DNA from: Streptomyces agglomeratus
GTDB taxonomy: Bacteria > Actinomycetota > Actinomycetes > Streptomycetales > Streptomycetaceae
NCBI RefSeq assembly: GCF_001746415.1
Contig: NZ_MEHJ01000001.1
Span: 7,756,501-7,820,500, forward strand
Direction of reading: 5' to 3'
DNA: 64,000 bases
The position numbers were made by a program, and so were the translations under genes. Each line of letters opens with the position of its first letter. Within the stretch, counting starts at the first letter, position 1. This document shows positions 34,472 through 44,222 of this stretch, piece by piece. A model generated the notes under the pieces. It did no database searches, was not told where the DNA came from, and worked only from the letters and a program-made list of their open reading frames with translations.

Positions 34472-35261
34472 GAACGCCCTCCCGTCGCAGCCAGGCCGCG
34501 CACGCGGTCGTCCAGGACGCCGTGTGCGGCTCGCGCGCAATGAACTTATGCGGCTCGCCGCCGTATTCCACGCCGTCGGCCAGGCCGATGCCGTGGCTGC
34601 CGCCCGGGTAGACGTGCAACTCCACCGGTACCGCGGCCGCCGCCAGCGCCCGGGTCCACTCCAGGGCGTTGGGCAGGCCCGGCGGGTCCTGAGCGGTGGC
34701 CCATACGAAGGTCGGACACACCGACGCGTCCACATGCTTGGCCGGGGATAGCTCGTCCTTGATGGGCAGCAGGTCGCCGAGCAGGTTCTCGACCACCGAC
34801 GGCGGCAGCAGGTCGAGGTCGGCCAGCGCATAGGCCAGGATCGCGAAGTCCGGTCGGGGCGGGTCGGCGACGCCCTCCTCGATGGACAGGACCCGGCCGG
34901 TCATGAGCAGGCCGGCGAGTTGGCCGCCCGCGCTTGATCCGATGACGCCGACCCGGCCGACGTCGAGGCCGTGGTCGCCGTTGCGGATGTGGTCCAACCC
35001 GGCCCGGGCGTCTTCGAGCGGGGCCGGGAACCGGTCCGGCAGCAGCCGGTAGGACAGGACGAAGGCGTGGATGCCGAGGCCGGACAGCCAGCGCGCGTAG
35101 CCTTCGCCCTCGTGCGGTGGAAGTTCCCGGAAGCCGCCGCCGGGCAGGACGAGGACGGCGGGTCGGGAGCCGAAGAACCGGTCCTCGGCGGGGTAAAGCG
35201 TGATCTTCTGTGAAATTGGGGTGGGAATGGCCGGAGCCACCTTTCGATACGACGCCTCCAT
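34461..35261 (-). CDS. Alpha/beta hydrolase (BD-FAE/acetylxylan-esterase-like)
   Basis: 266 residues from an ATG at 35261 (a GTG at 35282 is possible). The oxyanion motif is VLVLPGGGFRELPPHEGEGY, the nucleophile elbow VGVIGSSAGGQLAGLL (GxSxG with Ser), and the catalytic His lies in YPGGSHGIGLADG. Enzymes of this group deacetylate carbohydrates or small esters. No signal peptide, so cytoplasmic. Its stop overlaps the hemerythrin start, which suggests co-translation. Confidence 0.8.
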   Translation of the reverse strand: MEASYRKVAPAIPTPISQKITLYPAEDRFFGSRPAVLVLPGGGFRELPPHEGEGYARWLSGLGIHAFVLSYRLLPDRFPAPLEDARAGLDHIRNGDHGLDVGRVGVIGSSAGGQLAGLLMTGRVLSIEEGVADPPRPDFAILAYALADLDLLPPSVVENLLGDLLPIKDELSPAKHVDASVCPTFVWATAQDPPGLPNALEWTRALAAAAVPVELHVYPGGSHGIGLADGVEYGGEPHKFIAREPHTASWTTACAAWLRREGVLAD

Positions 35262-35595
35262 GCCTGACGATTCATCCGCCACCGGCACGCGACGCTGCCT
35301 GAAACTATAACCGCCAACGCCAGAAGGGCGGTTGCGTCGCGCTGCCGCGATGGCGTCAGGGTGAGCACGCAGTCTCCGAGGACCGCGAGTCGGCGTCATC
35401 GCCTCACACTGCGTTCTCGGCAACGTCAAGCGCGCCTTGCGCATGCCGCCTTCTCTCAAGCAGCCGCTCGGCGGCCCCTCCGACTGGGATGCTGCTTACT
35501 CGTAACACCCGCGAAAGGCACACACCGATGCACCGCGGCGCGTCACAGGCCGGGGCGCCGCCCTCCGGAATGCGACACAACCTGCGGGGGACACG
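35262..35595. other. Intergenic, divergent promoter region
   Basis: Lies between the minus-strand hydrolase and the plus-strand small membrane protein. No coding potential recognised and no clear promoter boxes. Confidence 0.4.
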
Positions 35596-35865
35596 GTGTC
35601 TGCAACGACTAACCCGGCCCTGCTGCCGCTGTTGTTGCTGTCCGTCTTGCCGGTGGGGGCGGCCGCCGTGTACAGCGCTCGGGCCCGCTTCCACTCCTTC
35701 AAGCGATGGAACGCGTTGCAACGCCGCGTTCGCGTGTTCTCCTGGCTGCTGCTCGACGTGGACGCGGCCGCGGAGCTGCGCTCTGACACGGCCCAGGACG
35801 CCCTGCTCAACGAGCACCGCCGCCTGACCGTCAAGATCACCGATGAGGGCACCAGCGTCCTGTGA
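35596..35865 (+). CDS. Small membrane-anchored hypothetical protein
   Basis: 89 residues from a GTG preceded by GGGGACACG. One N-terminal hydrophobic helix (NPALLPLLLLSVLPVGAAAV) is followed by a basic then helical soluble part (WNALQRRVRVFSWLLLDVDA, LRSDTAQDALLNEHRRLTVK). Not recognised as a named family. Confidence 0.5.
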   Translation: MSATTNPALLPLLLLSVLPVGAAAVYSARARFHSFKRWNALQRRVRVFSWLLLDVDAAAELRSDTAQDALLNEHRRLTVKITDEGTSVL

Positions 35866-36614
35866 GTGCCCAGCTGAGCTACCCAGTTCGGATGCCGATT
35901 GAAGTCAGTCAGGCAGCGCAACGCCTCAGTGCCCTGCTACCCGTCATTGCTGCGGCTTCAGCGCGTTGGCAAGGCGGCACGTGGTGGACAGCCCGTACCG
36001 CAAGGACACGCCCGTAAGTCGCTGATGCCGCTCGTCCCAGCCTCGCCTGCGGAAATGAGTACCCGGGGGACGACAGCTGCACTGAGAACGATCTGCGGAG
36101 CGTGGGCCGCAGCCGCCCGTCCTGTCTGAAAGGCGGCCTTCCGCCAGACCGTACGACGACAAGCAGGGCACAGCACGCTGCGCCCGGCCGAACGGGGGTG
36201 TCAGCCGCCCGCCAGGGGAAATCGTGCTCCGGCCCGGACGGACGCGTCTGTGGCCAATAAGCCCGGTTCTGAGTCGAGAGGACAGGCGGTCAGGGACTGA
36301 AGCCTTCAGTCGCTGACCGGAGCGTCGCTGTAGACCTGCAGCTCAGAGCCGGGACACATATCAGAACAGGGACTGAAGCTCGCAACAGGGAGGCACATGT
36401 GGGCATGTGGCCGTCGGCGCGTTCACCTGCTGGTTCCACGCGAGCGGTCTCCAACCCACCTCTATGGTGGCGGCCTTCACGCGAACGGTTGGACCACCGG
36501 CTTGGCGCCGGAGTCGTGGACCATTTCAGCAAGCTGGATGAGGAAGCCGCACGGAGTAAGACGCCCCTGGATACGGCCTCAGGGCTACCAGCCGTACTGG
36601 CGACAACGGTCACG
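35866..36614. other. No recognised gene
   Basis: About 750 bases with short overlapping open frames on both strands but none with protein-like composition. Possibly debris from a deleted gene. Confidence 0.45.
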
Positions 36615-36667
36615 GACGAGCCGTGGGCACCCCCACCCGCATCGGATGGGGGCGCCCCCGGCTCGTC
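36615..36667. terminator. Long imperfect hairpin downstream of the LysR gene
   Basis: GACGAGCCG and CGGCTCGTC form the outer stem, continued inward by near-complementary G/C runs around a short loop. It lies just beyond the LysR stop at 36683 and probably ends its transcript. Confidence 0.7.
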
Positions 36668-36682
36668 CGCGCGCACCTGCGT

Positions 36683-37558
36683 TCATTCCTCCTCGACGCC
36701 CAACAGCTCCAAGAAGGCCGCGGCCGCCGGAGTGCGGCTCTCCCGACCCCAGACCACGAACTCGGCGCGTGCTGGTGCCTCCGTGACCTCGATCGTGACC
36801 ATCCCGGTCATGCCCGCGACATACGCGGGCGGCAGTAGGGCCACGCCCAGGCCGGCGCCGACCAGACGGGCCAGGTAGTCCGCGTTGGTCACCTCGAAGG
36901 CGACCTCGCGAGTGAGGCCGGCGGCGGTGAAGGCCAGATCGGACTGGGCCCTGCCGGCGGTCTTCGCCGGGAGGTCCACGAACACCTCGGAGGACAACCG
37001 ACGGAGGTCGACCGAGGTCTCGCCGGCGAGCGGGTGGTCCGGGGCGACCACGGCGACCAGCCGCTCCCGGGCCAGTTCCCGGGCCATGACGCCCCGAGGG
37101 CGGGCCGTGACCGGGATGCCGAGAAAGGCCACCTCGATCTCGCCCTGCCTGACCCGCTCGACGAGCTCGTCGCTCGCTCCCACACTGAGACTGATCCGGG
37201 CCTTCGGATGACGCTGGTGGAAGTCCTTCAGGACGGCGGGAATGTCCACGGCGGCGACAGTGGGGATCAGCCCCACCGCGAGGCGTCCGCTCACCTCCCC
37301 GACGGACGCCGCGACTTCGGCGGCGGCCCGCTCCGCCGCGTCTAGGCACTGGCGGGCGGAGGGCAGGAAGGCCGCGCCCGCGGGGGTCAACCGGACTCGG
37401 CGGCTGGTGCGTTCGAAGAGCCGCGCACCCAGTTCTTTCTCCAGGCGCGCGATCTGGTGGCTGAGCGCGGACTGGACCACGAGGCAGCGTTGGGCAGCCC
37501 TCGTAAAGCTGTTCGTCTCGGCCACGGCGATCACGTACCGCATCTGCTGGAGCTCCAT
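36683..37558 (-). CDS. LysR-family transcriptional regulator
   Basis: 291 residues from an ATG at 37558. The N-terminal winged helix is classical (MELQQMRYVIAVAETNSFTR, HQIARLEKELGARLFERTSR). The effector-binding domain follows (LIPTVAAVDIPAVLKDFHQR, GVMARELARERLVAVVAPDH, GAGLGVALLPPAYV). LysR proteins usually regulate the divergent neighbour, here the DsbA-like gene at 37823. Effector unknown. Confidence 0.9.
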   Translation of the reverse strand: MELQQMRYVIAVAETNSFTRAAQRCLVVQSALSHQIARLEKELGARLFERTSRRVRLTPAGAAFLPSARQCLDAAERAAAEVAASVGEVSGRLAVGLIPTVAAVDIPAVLKDFHQRHPKARISLSVGASDELVERVRQGEIEVAFLGIPVTARPRGVMARELARERLVAVVAPDHPLAGETSVDLRRLSSEVFVDLPAKTAGRAQSDLAFTAAGLTREVAFEVTNADYLARLVGAGLGVALLPPAYVAGMTGMVTIEVTEAPARAEFVVWGRESRTPAAAAFLELLGVEEE

Positions 37559-37822
37559 GGATCCATCGTGATTCGAGATCGATCACGTGACAAGCATGTG
37601 TTGGACTCATTGATACCCCCGGCGCGAGACTTGTGAGGACCGCACACAGCAGGAACGTTGTCGGAGCAACTCTGCCGGGCGGGCCCGCGATCGGGCCCCT
37701 CCGGCATGCCCGAAGCCGCTCCTGCGCTGCCCTCTTCCCTACCTCCGCACCTGGGCGCACACCGCCGAGGCATGCCTGCGCGCGCCCTCGCGCCCGTGAC
37801 ACCGAAAGGACGAGCGACCGCC
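37559..37822. promoter_or_regulatory. Divergent LysR-type control region
   Basis: The 264-base spacer between the LysR and DsbA-like genes is where a LysR protein would bind. A perfect octamer TCACGTGA occurs near 37582 and an AT-richer stretch near 37590-37615. I do not claim a specific T-N11-A site. Confidence 0.4.
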
Positions 37823-38464
37823 ATGAGCACCACGCCACCGCGTTCCGAGACAACCGTCGCCGACATCTGGGTGGACCCCCGCTGCCCCTGGGCGTGGATC
37901 ACCTCACGCTGGATGCTGGAGGTGGAGCAGGTCAGACCGCTGGAAACTCGTTTCCACATCATGAGCCTGTCGGTCCTCAACGAGGGCCGCGAGGTCCCGG
38001 AGAAGTACCGCCAGGGCATGATCGACGGCTGGGCATGCGTGCGCGTGGGTGTCGCGGCACAGCAGCAGCACGGCAACGAGATGCTGCGCCCCCTCTACAA
38101 CGCCATGGGACGTCTGATCCACCACGAGAAGGTCGGGATCGGCCACGACATGATTCGCGCCGCCCTGGAGGAGGCGGTTCTGCCCGCCGACCTGATCGAG
38201 GCCGCGGAGGACACCTCCTGGGACGAGCCGCTGCGGGCCGAGCACCACGAGGGGATGGACCCTGTCGGTTCTGAGGTCGGCACCCCCGTGATCCACGTGC
38301 CCGGACCGGAGCGGAAGCCGCTGGCGTTCTTTGGCCCCGTTCTCATCCCCGCCCCCCGTAGCGAGGCCGCCGGAACGCTCTGGGACGGCGTGCTGGCCGT
38401 GGCGAGCATCGACGGTTTCTTCGAGCTGAAGCGCGGCCGCGACCGCGACCCGATCTTCGACTGA
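37823..38464 (+). CDS. DsbA-family thiol-oxidoreductase-like protein (mycothiol-dependent nitroreductase type)
   Basis: 213 residues from an ATG with AAAGGA upstream. The thioredoxin-fold opening is TVADIWVDPRCPWAWITSRW: the CPW motif has Cys then Ala where the classical partner Cys would be, so it keeps only the first Cys. A helical insertion follows (GHDMIRAALEEAVLPADLIE) and the cis-Pro loop is VGTPVIHVPG. Actinobacterial proteins of this type use mycothiol to reduce nitro compounds or disulfides. Divergent from the LysR gene and followed by an EamA exporter. Confidence 0.8.
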   Translation: MSTTPPRSETTVADIWVDPRCPWAWITSRWMLEVEQVRPLETRFHIMSLSVLNEGREVPEKYRQGMIDGWACVRVGVAAQQQHGNEMLRPLYNAMGRLIHHEKVGIGHDMIRAALEEAVLPADLIEAAEDTSWDEPLRAEHHEGMDPVGSEVGTPVIHVPGPERKPLAFFGPVLIPAPRSEAAGTLWDGVLAVASIDGFFELKRGRDRDPIFD

Positions 38465-38518
38465 GCCGGCTGGACGGATGTCGCGAACCACAGTGATTCC
38501 CGCGGGATTTGAGGCAAG

Positions 38519-39472
38519 ATGAAGAACAGACAGAATGTACTGACGGCTGCCCTGACCGGCCTGGCTCCGGCGGTCTGGGGCAGCACCTACCTGGTGACCA
38601 CCGAGCTGCTGCCCCTGGACCGGCCGTTTCTGGCGACAATCATGCGGGCCTTGCCCGGCGGCCTGGTCCTGCTGGCCCTCGGCGGGAAGCTTCCCGTCGG
38701 CATCTGGTGGTGGCGCGCGCTGGTGCTGGGCATTCTGAACATCGGCGCCTTCAACTTCCTGCTCTTCTTCGCCGCCTACCGGCTGCCGGGCGGCATCGCC
38801 GCCATGATCATGTCGGCGCAGCCCGTGTTCGTCGTGATCCTCGCCGCCCTCTTCCTCGCTGAGAGGATCAGAGCCATCCATGCCCTGGCCTGCGCAATGG
38901 GCACCGGGGGCGTGGTGTTGCTTGTCTTCAGGGGCACGGCGTCGCTCGACACCATCGGAGTCCTCGCCGCAGTCGGCGGAGCGCTGTGCATGGCCTCGGG
39001 CATCACACTGACCAAGCGGTGGGGCCGGCCGGAGGGCGTGGGTCTGCTCACGTTCACCGGGTGGCAACTCACGGCGGGCGGTCTGGTCCTGCTGCCGTTC
39101 TGGCTGTGGCTGGAAGACCTGCCAAACGGTCTCACCGGCTCCAACGTCATCGGGTTCGCCTATCTCATCATCCTGGGCGCGGTCCTGAGCTACATCGTCT
39201 GGTTCCGAGGCATCGAACGCCTGCCAGCCGTGGCGGTCTCCTTCCTGGCGCTGGGCAGCCCGGTCGTGGCGACCCTGCTGGGTTACCTCTTCAAGGACCA
39301 GACGCTGTCCGCCCTCCAAATTGTCGGCATGGTCGTCATCTTCCTGGCGGTTGTGCTCGGCCAGCCGTGCCCACCCAAAACGAAGTCCGAGGAGACCTCC
39401 TCGGCTCCACCCCGCACCCTCGTCTCGCACCTCCCCGACCAACCCGCTTTGGAACAGGAACGCAGCGGATAA
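38519..39472 (+). CDS. EamA/DMT-family transporter
   Basis: 317 residues with ten hydrophobic helices in two repeats, each an EamA domain (LAPAVWGSTYLVTTELLPLD with the typical WGSTY, and GIAAMIMSAQPVFVVILAAL; second repeat from VGLLTFTGWQLTAGGLVLLP). DMT exporters move amino acids, metabolites or drugs out of the cell. The 45-residue C-terminal tail (KTKSEETSSAPPRTLVSHLP) is soluble and not part of the fold. It follows the DsbA-like gene by 54 bases, so the two probably form a LysR-controlled detoxification unit. Confidence 0.88.
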   Translation: MKNRQNVLTAALTGLAPAVWGSTYLVTTELLPLDRPFLATIMRALPGGLVLLALGGKLPVGIWWWRALVLGILNIGAFNFLLFFAAYRLPGGIAAMIMSAQPVFVVILAALFLAERIRAIHALACAMGTGGVVLLVFRGTASLDTIGVLAAVGGALCMASGITLTKRWGRPEGVGLLTFTGWQLTAGGLVLLPFWLWLEDLPNGLTGSNVIGFAYLIILGAVLSYIVWFRGIERLPAVAVSFLALGSPVVATLLGYLFKDQTLSALQIVGMVVIFLAVVLGQPCPPKTKSEETSSAPPRTLVSHLPDQPALEQERSG

Positions 39473-39947
39473 TGGCGGGGCATCGGGTCCTGTGGTCACT
39501 GACTGCTGCCCCGAACTGTGGGTGTTGGCCTTGTGTATGTCCTTTGTCGCGGCTTCGAGCTCGTTGACGAGCTTCGCGGCCGGGGCTCGGAGGACGATAC
39601 GGCCCCTTTCCCGGCCGCGGCGGCGCTCCCACGTCGAATGGCCTGGGGGCGCGAACGCCAAGCGCCCCGAACCGAAGCGGTCCGGGGCGCGCCCTTGGTG
39701 CACAGGCCGGATGCGGAGCGCAGCGTATGTCTTTGCCTCAGCGTGGGGTCGCGCAGGGCCTGGAAGGCGACGACCTCGTAGACCATGCGCACCGCTCGGC
39801 GCCGGCCTCGCCACCTGCGGCGGGGCCGGGGGTGGTGATCTTCCCTGGGCGGAGGTTCGCACCGATCTGGGGTAGCGGACAGTTGTGGGTGACTACAGAG
39901 AGTGCAACGATCGCTTCTGTATGTAGTCGGCCTTAAGGGAAGCGCAC
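39473..39947. other. No confident gene; possible Tn3-type transposase scrap
   Basis: On the minus strand near 39745-39792 VYEVVAFQALRDPTLRQ resembles a conserved line of Tn3-family transposases, but the sequence around it does not continue the family. Another minus-strand frame reads RAPAAKLVNELEAATKDIHK, protein-like but unrecognised. Confidence 0.3.
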
Positions 39948-40196
39948 ATGACTGACGATCTTGCGACGTCGAACCTCCAGAAGATCAATAACCTCATGGC
40001 CACGGTTGGAGCCGAGGGCTTCGATCAGTCCATCGCTGAGCAGGTCGACAGGGCGAGTGCCGCCCAGGCTTCGGGAGACACAAGGGAGGCCATCGCGATC
40101 TCTGCTGGCCCCGGGTTGGACTGCGTAGCGACGTCTGTGTGCCCGCCAGGTCAGGTGTCCCGCCATACCAGCAGCCGCCGCTCCCGGCCGGCATGA
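39948..40196 (+). CDS. Small hypothetical protein, probably truncated
   Basis: 82 residues from an ATG with AAGGGAAG upstream. The first ~50 residues look like a real helical protein (DDLATSNLQKINNLMATVGA, QVDRASAAQASGDTREAIAI). The end becomes Arg/Ser-rich and untypical, suggesting a frame change or fusion near 40110. Not recognised. Confidence 0.4.
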   Translation: MTDDLATSNLQKINNLMATVGAEGFDQSIAEQVDRASAAQASGDTREAIAISAGPGLDCVATSVCPPGQVSRHTSSRRSRPA

Positions 40197-40375
40197 CGGT
40201 GCCCAGTCGCGGAGCGGCGGTCATGTCAACGCCGTCGGCGCAGGCCACCCACTTGACCTCTACATCCCCGTCTAACAAACCACCGCTAGCGCGTGCCTCT
40301 TTGATGAGTTGGTCAGTTGAGCGTTGAGCGGAGATCACCTGATCCCAGGTACCTCCCCCGGTCAGCGAGGAGCGG

Positions 40376-40409
40376 AGAGCCCCAACTGTCCTCGGACGGT
40401 CGGGGCTCT
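40376..40409. terminator. Hairpin downstream of the minus-strand membrane protein
   Basis: AGAGCCCC pairs with GGGGCTCT, extended inward by near-complementary AACTGTCC and GGACGGTC. It is 90 bases past the stop at 40499. The remainder of 40197-40498 holds nothing recognised. Confidence 0.65.
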
Positions 40410-40498
40410 GTCGGCATCACCCTCAGGTTTGGGTCGATGTCGCAGAGACGGCTGACTCGGCTCGCGCGGAAGGAGAAGCGTGGCTTGCCAGGGCTCGG

Positions 40499-40867
40499 TC
40501 ACGTCTGGTCCTCTACGCGTATCGCCTCCTGCAAATCCCGCTGGGCTGGACCTGGCTCGCCTTCCTGCAGCTCAATCAGAGCAGCGGCGATCGCGTCGAG
40601 CTTCCGCTGAATGGCGTGCTCGGCACGCCGTTCGCTGTTCTTGAGGAGAGCCAGGAGCAGCAGGGTCACCGCGGTCATCGACTCACCGGCAAGCATCATC
40701 CAGGCCATCGGAACCTTGGCCGCATGCGCACCGATGACTATGCCGACCAGGAGCAGGCACAGCCCGAAGAACGTGGGACTGCTCGTAAAGTTCGAAGACT
40801 TCTCCGCAAGGTGCGCGAAGCGGTCGCGCTCGTTTCCACCGCGCTCAGCGGGATGCTCAAGTGTCAT
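40499..40867 (-). CDS. Low-affinity iron permease-like small membrane protein
   Basis: 122 residues from an ATG at 40867. After a polar N-terminus (NERDRFAHLAEKSSNFTSSP) come two hydrophobic helices (TFFGLCLLLVGIVIGAHAAK and LAGESMTAVTLLLLALLKNS) and the tail RRAEHAIQRKLDAIAAALIE. The helix-turn-helix layout and the KLD motif match the family named low-affinity iron permease (PF04120), although transport has rarely been shown for short bacterial members. Confidence 0.65.
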   Translation of the reverse strand: MTLEHPAERGGNERDRFAHLAEKSSNFTSSPTFFGLCLLLVGIVIGAHAAKVPMAWMMLAGESMTAVTLLLLALLKNSERRAEHAIQRKLDAIAAALIELQEGEPGPAQRDLQEAIRVEDQT

Positions 40868-41084
40868 GACCTGGCCGGTACCCCGGTTTCGATTCGGAGC
40901 ACGTACCAGGTCGTTGGAACGACGGTGGATGACAGACTCACCGGGCGGGAAACACAACTCGCGCCACCTGATGTTCAGGGCGGTGCGGGTGCTGGTGCGT
41001 CACGCCAGGACCGCAAACCGAGCAGGGAAGAATGACCGCGCCCGGGTCGACGAGCCGCACTGACGGCTAGGACTTGTCCGGCCG

Positions 41085-42000
41085 ATCACGTGCGGAGCCA
41101 GATGGTGAGGCTGCGGCGGTTGCGGTGCCCAAGCAGACGTAGAGGCGCTTGTCGTAGCGCGTGGCCACCGCCCGGTGCTGCTCGAGTCTGTTGATGGCCC
41201 GTTCAACGGTTTTGCGCTTCTTGTACTGCTGCACTTCATCGAAGGCGGGTGGCCGTCCCCCCGCGTGAGCCTTTGCGGAGGCGGGCGGCCTGGCTGTCGG
41301 CCTTCTCCGGGATGGCGTGCCGGATGCCCCGACGCCGCAGGTAACGCGGCAGGGCCGGTTGCTGTATGCCTTGTCGGCCGCGAGGGTGTCGGGTTCGCGC
41401 GGGGACTGCCCGGCCCCATCCGGGGACGCTGATCTTCTCCAGGACCGGCTTGAACTGAGTGCAGTCCGCCCGCTGGCCCGGTGTGACGATCAGGGACAGC
41501 GAGCGGCAGCGGCCGTCCGCGCTCAGGTGGCGCTTGGTGGTGAAGCCGCCGCGCGAGCGGCCCAGGCTCTCACCTCCAGCACCACCTCCACCAGGCGGGC
41601 GACCAGGCTCTGCCACGGTGTTTCGCTCTGATGTTTTTTGGGACTTCGGCCCCCTTTGGCGCGGGGGCCGGCGGCGGATCGGTACGGGCACCCGCCGCAT
41701 GCTGATGCACACGCACGACGGTAGGATCCACCGAAATGTCCCAGTCGATCTCACTCGCCGCGTCGGCGGCGGCCTGCACCTGCTGCAGAAGACGCTCCCA
41801 CGTCCCGTCGGTAGACCACAGTCGATGACGTTCATACACCGTCTTCCACGGCCACGAACCGCTCCGGCAGGTAACGCCACTGCACACCGGTCCGCACCCG
41901 GTGAAGAATCCCGTCGATCACCTGCCGGTGATCCCGCCACCGACCACAACGCCTGTTGCTGACCGGCAGGAACGGCCGCAGTCGTCCCACTCAGCATCAC
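41085..42000 (-). pseudogene. IS5-family transposase relic
   Basis: Pieces in several frames give the order VYERHRLWSTDGTWERLLQQ (about 41850), EIDWDISVDPTVVRVHQHAA (first Asp), GRSRGGFTTKRHLSADGRCR with SLIVTPGQRADCTQFKPVLE (second Asp region), and near 41150 NTVERAINRLEQHRAVATRY (Glu). Multiple indels. The same subgroup recurs at 53640-54147. Confidence 0.85.
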
Positions 42001-42119
42001 TCAGATCACCTCGCCCCATGCGCACATCAACGACCCGGGCACAGAGCAGCCACATGATCGTCCGGACAGTAGCTAGTGGTGCGACCCGGGCGGCGGCGAA
42101 GGGTCGTGCCTTAGAACTC

Positions 42120-42340
42120 CTATCGGAATGACTTCAGGCGCCGCCAGCAGATGAGTGCGCATCCGAGTGTGAGGAATGCTTCGTGGATGTCGTCGCGTAT
42201 CTCCCAGCGGATCCGCAGGCGGCGGAACCAGTGCAGGTGGGCAAAGGCACGTTCCACGACCCAGCGCTGGGTGCCCAGGCCGGAGCCGTGCTCGGTGCCG
42301 CGGCGGGCGATGACCGGTTTCACGCCCCGGTGCCAGGCCT
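42120..42340 (-). pseudogene. IS5-family transposase C-terminal fragment
   Basis: GVKPVIARRGTEHGSGLGTQ, then RWVVERAFAHLHWFRRLRIR and ICWRRLKSFR at the stop. This is the Glu-containing end of an ISL2-like IS5 transposase, related to 30120-30700. It stops at about 42340, exactly where the next gene's coding sequence begins mid-protein. Confidence 0.8.
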
Positions 42341-42343
42341 CCC

Positions 42344-43676
42344 TTTCGTCGACGACTCCCACCTTCCCCTCGACGAAGGCCCCGAGGCCATCGAGGCCGT
42401 CGGCCGCAATAGGGGCGAGGGCATGTGGGGCCGCTTCGACAAGAACCGCGCGGACGGCGGCTGGAGCGCCTTCACCACCGACCCGCTCGACCACACCCTC
42501 GGCTGGGCGGTTCGCTCCCACCCGGAGCACGGCCGCAGCGTTCTGCTCATGCGCGACGGCGACACCTCCGGACTGCACACGGAATGGGATGGCGAGCCGT
42601 TGCTCTTCCGCGCCGGCGGCTACTGGTGGAACGGTGAGATGTGGTTCCGGCCTGGCCAGGTATGGGACCCCGTCGCGCAGGACTACGAGCGGCGCAAGGC
42701 CCGCATGGCCGTCACCGTCACCGCCGCCGACATGCTGGACGGCCGCGCCGACCCGGCACGGGCGTACGTCGGCAAAGTGGCCACCTTCGACCCGGAGGCC
42801 GCGCGACCGGACAAGTGGCTCGACCACCTGGCGCTGTGGGCGGAGCATCACCAGGAACAGGATGGTGCACTGCCGCTGGAGCGGTGCGTGATCGACGTCT
42901 CCAGCCCGGAGCTGACGGGGGCGCAGCTGATCGGTGCCCCGGAGATGGCGGAGCTGGGCGGCATCACCGCCTCGACGCTGCGGGCCTATATCTCTCGCGG
43001 CAACATCGAAGTCCCCAGGCCGCAGGCCGTCGTCGGCGGCCGCGACCAGTGGCCCCGCGCGGTGGTCGACGACTGGGTCGAGGCCCGCAAGCGCTCCTAC
43101 CAGGGCATCGGGGAGGCGATGTCCGCCGGTGACCGCGACGCCCTCTCGCCCGGAGCCGCAGAGGTGCGCGACCGGTTTGCCACCGACTTCCAGCACGCGC
43201 TGTACGACCGGCCAGACGTGCGCAAGCGGTGGGTGCTGCGCCACCGCAACAAGGAGTCCGTCACCCAGATCGCGGGTGAGCTCGCCTGGTCGGTGGGCGC
43301 TAGCCTTGGTCAGATCGTCCCCACCGAACACCTTGGGCGCACCGTGCGGGCAGCCGTGCTGCACGACTTCGCCGAGACCGTCGAGATGTTCGCCGACGAC
43401 CAGGACGGCAAGGGCGGCCACGTCTCCACAAAGTGGTGGCACCTCAACCTGACGCCCTCGGTGGGCAAGATGCTCGACTGGTACATCCGGTGCTTCCCCG
43501 GCGAGGCATACGCCACCATCGGGGAGATCCAGCGCCAGGCTCACGCGACCTGGAACGTGCCGTCGGCGGACACGCTTAGCGCGCTGCGTTCGGCGCTCTC
43601 GCTCGACGGCCAGCTCACCGAGCAGCAGCGCGAGACGTACTTCGCGCTGCTTGAACCACAGGAGGACACAGCCTGA
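42344..43676 (+). CDS. Helix-turn-helix-containing element protein, 5'-truncated
   Basis: The frame is open from the IS5 junction; the first usable ATG is at 42424 (MWGRFDKNRADGGWSAFTTD), giving 417 residues. A Trp/Gly-rich first part (AGGYWWNGEMWFRPGQVWDP) is followed by a small HTH motif (APEMAELGGITASTLRAYIS, IEVPRPQAVVGGRDQWPRAV) like MerR/excisionase domains, and a helical C-terminus (LGQIVPTEHLGRTVRAAVLH). The start is lost to the IS. It is probably a regulatory or maintenance gene of an integrative element or linear plasmid. Confidence 0.6.
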
Positions 43677-44222
43677 CCCGTCCTCGCCCGACCGGACACA
43701 GCGGCCGGAGCCAACGCCAGTGGCTCCGGCCCGCTGCCGCGTGACTGTAGCGGGCGAGTCACGCCCGGCAATGACCGGCTCAACCCGGGCTCGCCCTCGT
43801 CCGGGCGACATTCTGGCGACGCGGCGGAAGCGTCCCAGCGTCGTCCTACTCCGACAACAGCCTCGGCCTCGCACCCTTCGCGGAGCATCCGGACGCCATC
43901 CTGAGGATGGCCAGGTCGCCGTATGAGAGTCAGCTTTCGCCCGGTGGCCGCCGCCTGCGCCCCAGAACCACGTGTGGCGTGTCACCCGGGCACGGTGATG
44001 CCGAGTGTGGCGCCGCTGCCGGCAGACGGCCTCGCCGTCTGCCGAGCAGGGGCGACCTGCGAAGAGGGCACCAGCCCGGTCGGGCCTCCTCCGTCCAGTT
44101 GTGGACCTGATGGATAACCCGCCGGGTGGCGATCACTTTCCGCCGTTCTGCGGGATCCGGTGACGTGCCGCCTGGGCGGTGGAGACGCTGGGCGGCGGGC
44201 GTACGAGGGGGGAGAGGAGCCG
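43677..44222. other. Intergenic, nothing recognised
   Basis: About 545 bases of high-GC sequence with only short shadow frames. The ribosome site GGGGGGAGAGGAG at its right end belongs to the next gene. Confidence 0.45.

Noticed and set aside
39745..39792. Tn3-family transposase
   Set aside because: Only one short motif-like match (VYEVVAFQALRD); flanking residues do not continue the family.
37904..39862. 652-codon minus-strand frame over the DsbA-like and EamA genes
   Set aside because: Antisense shadow; the two plus-strand genes have clear motifs and ribosome sites.
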